Assembly: GCA_003230635.1 (NCBI GenBank)
Contig: QIFF01000150.1
Span: 1 to 5,827, forward strand
Origin: a bacterium
Lineage (GTDB): Bacteria; SZUA-182
Length of the DNA: 5,827 nt
Reading direction: 5' to 3'
A model generated the notes under the pieces. It worked only from the letters and a program-made list of their open reading frames with translations, searched no databases and had not been told where the DNA came from. The position numbers were made by a program, and so were the translations under genes. Of this stretch, positions 5,341 through 5,827 are shown in pieces. Within the stretch, counting starts at the first letter, position 1, and each line of letters begins with the position of its first letter.

Positions 5341-5827
5341 GTGAAAAAGATATATTTTTATGCCTTCTTGTTGCTTGCTTTGTTCACGATTATTTATCCC
5401 CAATCCGCATCGGCCGGGGACGAAATTCACGTACTCTACGACAGCGAGACAAAAAATCCGGAGTTGAAGCCAGGCTGGGGGTTTTCCGCTTTGGTAAAGA
5501 AGGGGAATTTAAGGATTTTACTGGATGCCGGTTGGCGTGAGGATGTTTTTAAGCATAATCTGGAAAAATCTGGCTACAGTCCCAAAGATATTGACTACAT
5601 TGTTATTTCTCATGCGCATCCGGATCATTACGGAGGCTTAAGGTATTTGCTTTCGCAAAACCCCTCCATTCAGGTTTATGTTCCCGCAGATTTTAAGAAT
5701 AACTACCCCGCCAATTGGAAGATTCAGACGGTGAAAGACCATATCAAGTTATCAGATGAGGTTTATGTTTTCCAGACCAAGCCCGACTCAGCACGCTTTG
5801 GGATAGAGGAAGAGCTTACCCTGGTGG
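5341..5827 (+). CDS. Exported MBL-fold metallo-hydrolase, N-terminal part, cut by the window edge
   Basis: The frame is open for 162 codons to the right edge, so the C-terminal part is missing. A Sec signal peptide is clear: MKK, a hydrophobic stretch at residues 5-19, and a signal peptidase I site ASA|G after residue 25, pointing to the periplasm. The mature part has LKPGWGFSALV (42-52), ILLDAG (59-64) and the metal-binding motif SHAHPDHYGGL (90-100), with His91, His93, Asp95 and His96. This order matches the MBL subgroup annotated as dihydropteridine/aminobenzene-phosphate synthase-like, which usually reads HGHxDHTGG; the true substrate is unknown. GTG at 5341 is chosen for AAGGAGGG (5326-5333), 7 nt upstream, and because it gives a complete signal peptide. 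No convincing promoter was found; the dispersed repeat lies immediately upstream. Confidence 0.93.
   Translation, partial: MKKIYFYAFLLLALFTIIYPQSASAGDEIHVLYDSETKNPELKPGWGFSALVKKGNLRILLDAGWREDVFKHNLEKSGYSPKDIDYIVISHAHPDHYGGLRYLLSQNPSIQVYVPADFKNNYPANWKIQTVKDHIKLSDEVYVFQTKPDSARFGIEEELTLV

Overview
The window (5,827 bp) is a compact bacterial chromosome segment with seven protein-coding genes and no intergenic gap longer than about 190 bp. The organism should be a diderm, LPS-making bacterium, because a well-conserved lpxK (lipid A 4'-kinase) is present and one protein carries a Sec-type signal peptide. Some genes have strong purine-rich Shine-Dalgarno sites (metK, the MBL-fold gene). Together with the moderate-to-high GC, this would fit a diderm Firmicute (Negativicutes-like) or a similar lineage, but that placement is inference and a proteobacterial or candidate-phylum origin cannot be excluded. 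No RNA gene, CRISPR array, transposase or intact mobile element was found.

Layout. Positions 1-785 (minus strand) hold the first two thirds of metK (S-adenosylmethionine synthetase), which runs off the left edge. Upstream of it on the same strand is a GT4-type glycosyltransferase (862-2067). The metK promoter appears to sit across the glycosyltransferase stop codon. An 84-bp divergent intergenic region (2068-2151) follows, with apparent promoters in both directions and a small AT-rich palindrome. On the plus strand come lpxK (2152-3222), a histidine phosphatase 4 nt later (3227-3856), and a 299-residue protein (3846-4745) that overlaps the phosphatase end by 11 nt and is strikingly AT-rich. 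I read this last protein as a member of an uncharacterised family resembling a class III nucleotide cyclase domain. It is the most unusual gene here and looks horizontally acquired.

A short convergent spacer (4746-4832) is filled by two hairpin-forming sequences of the dispersed-repeat type. After it come a 106-residue cupin on the minus strand (4833-5153) and, divergently, an exported MBL-fold hydrolase (5341 to the right edge, incomplete). A second dispersed-repeat-like element lies directly in front of the ribosome binding site of the MBL gene.

How the genes relate. The glycosyltransferase and lpxK are plausibly both envelope or LPS functions read from a shared divergent control region. 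The histidine phosphatase is co-transcribed with lpxK but its substrate is not evident. metK is housekeeping, with its own promoter. The cyclase-like gene and the cupin/MBL pair have no evident link to lipid A synthesis. The repeats around them mark the right half as the more changeable part of the window.
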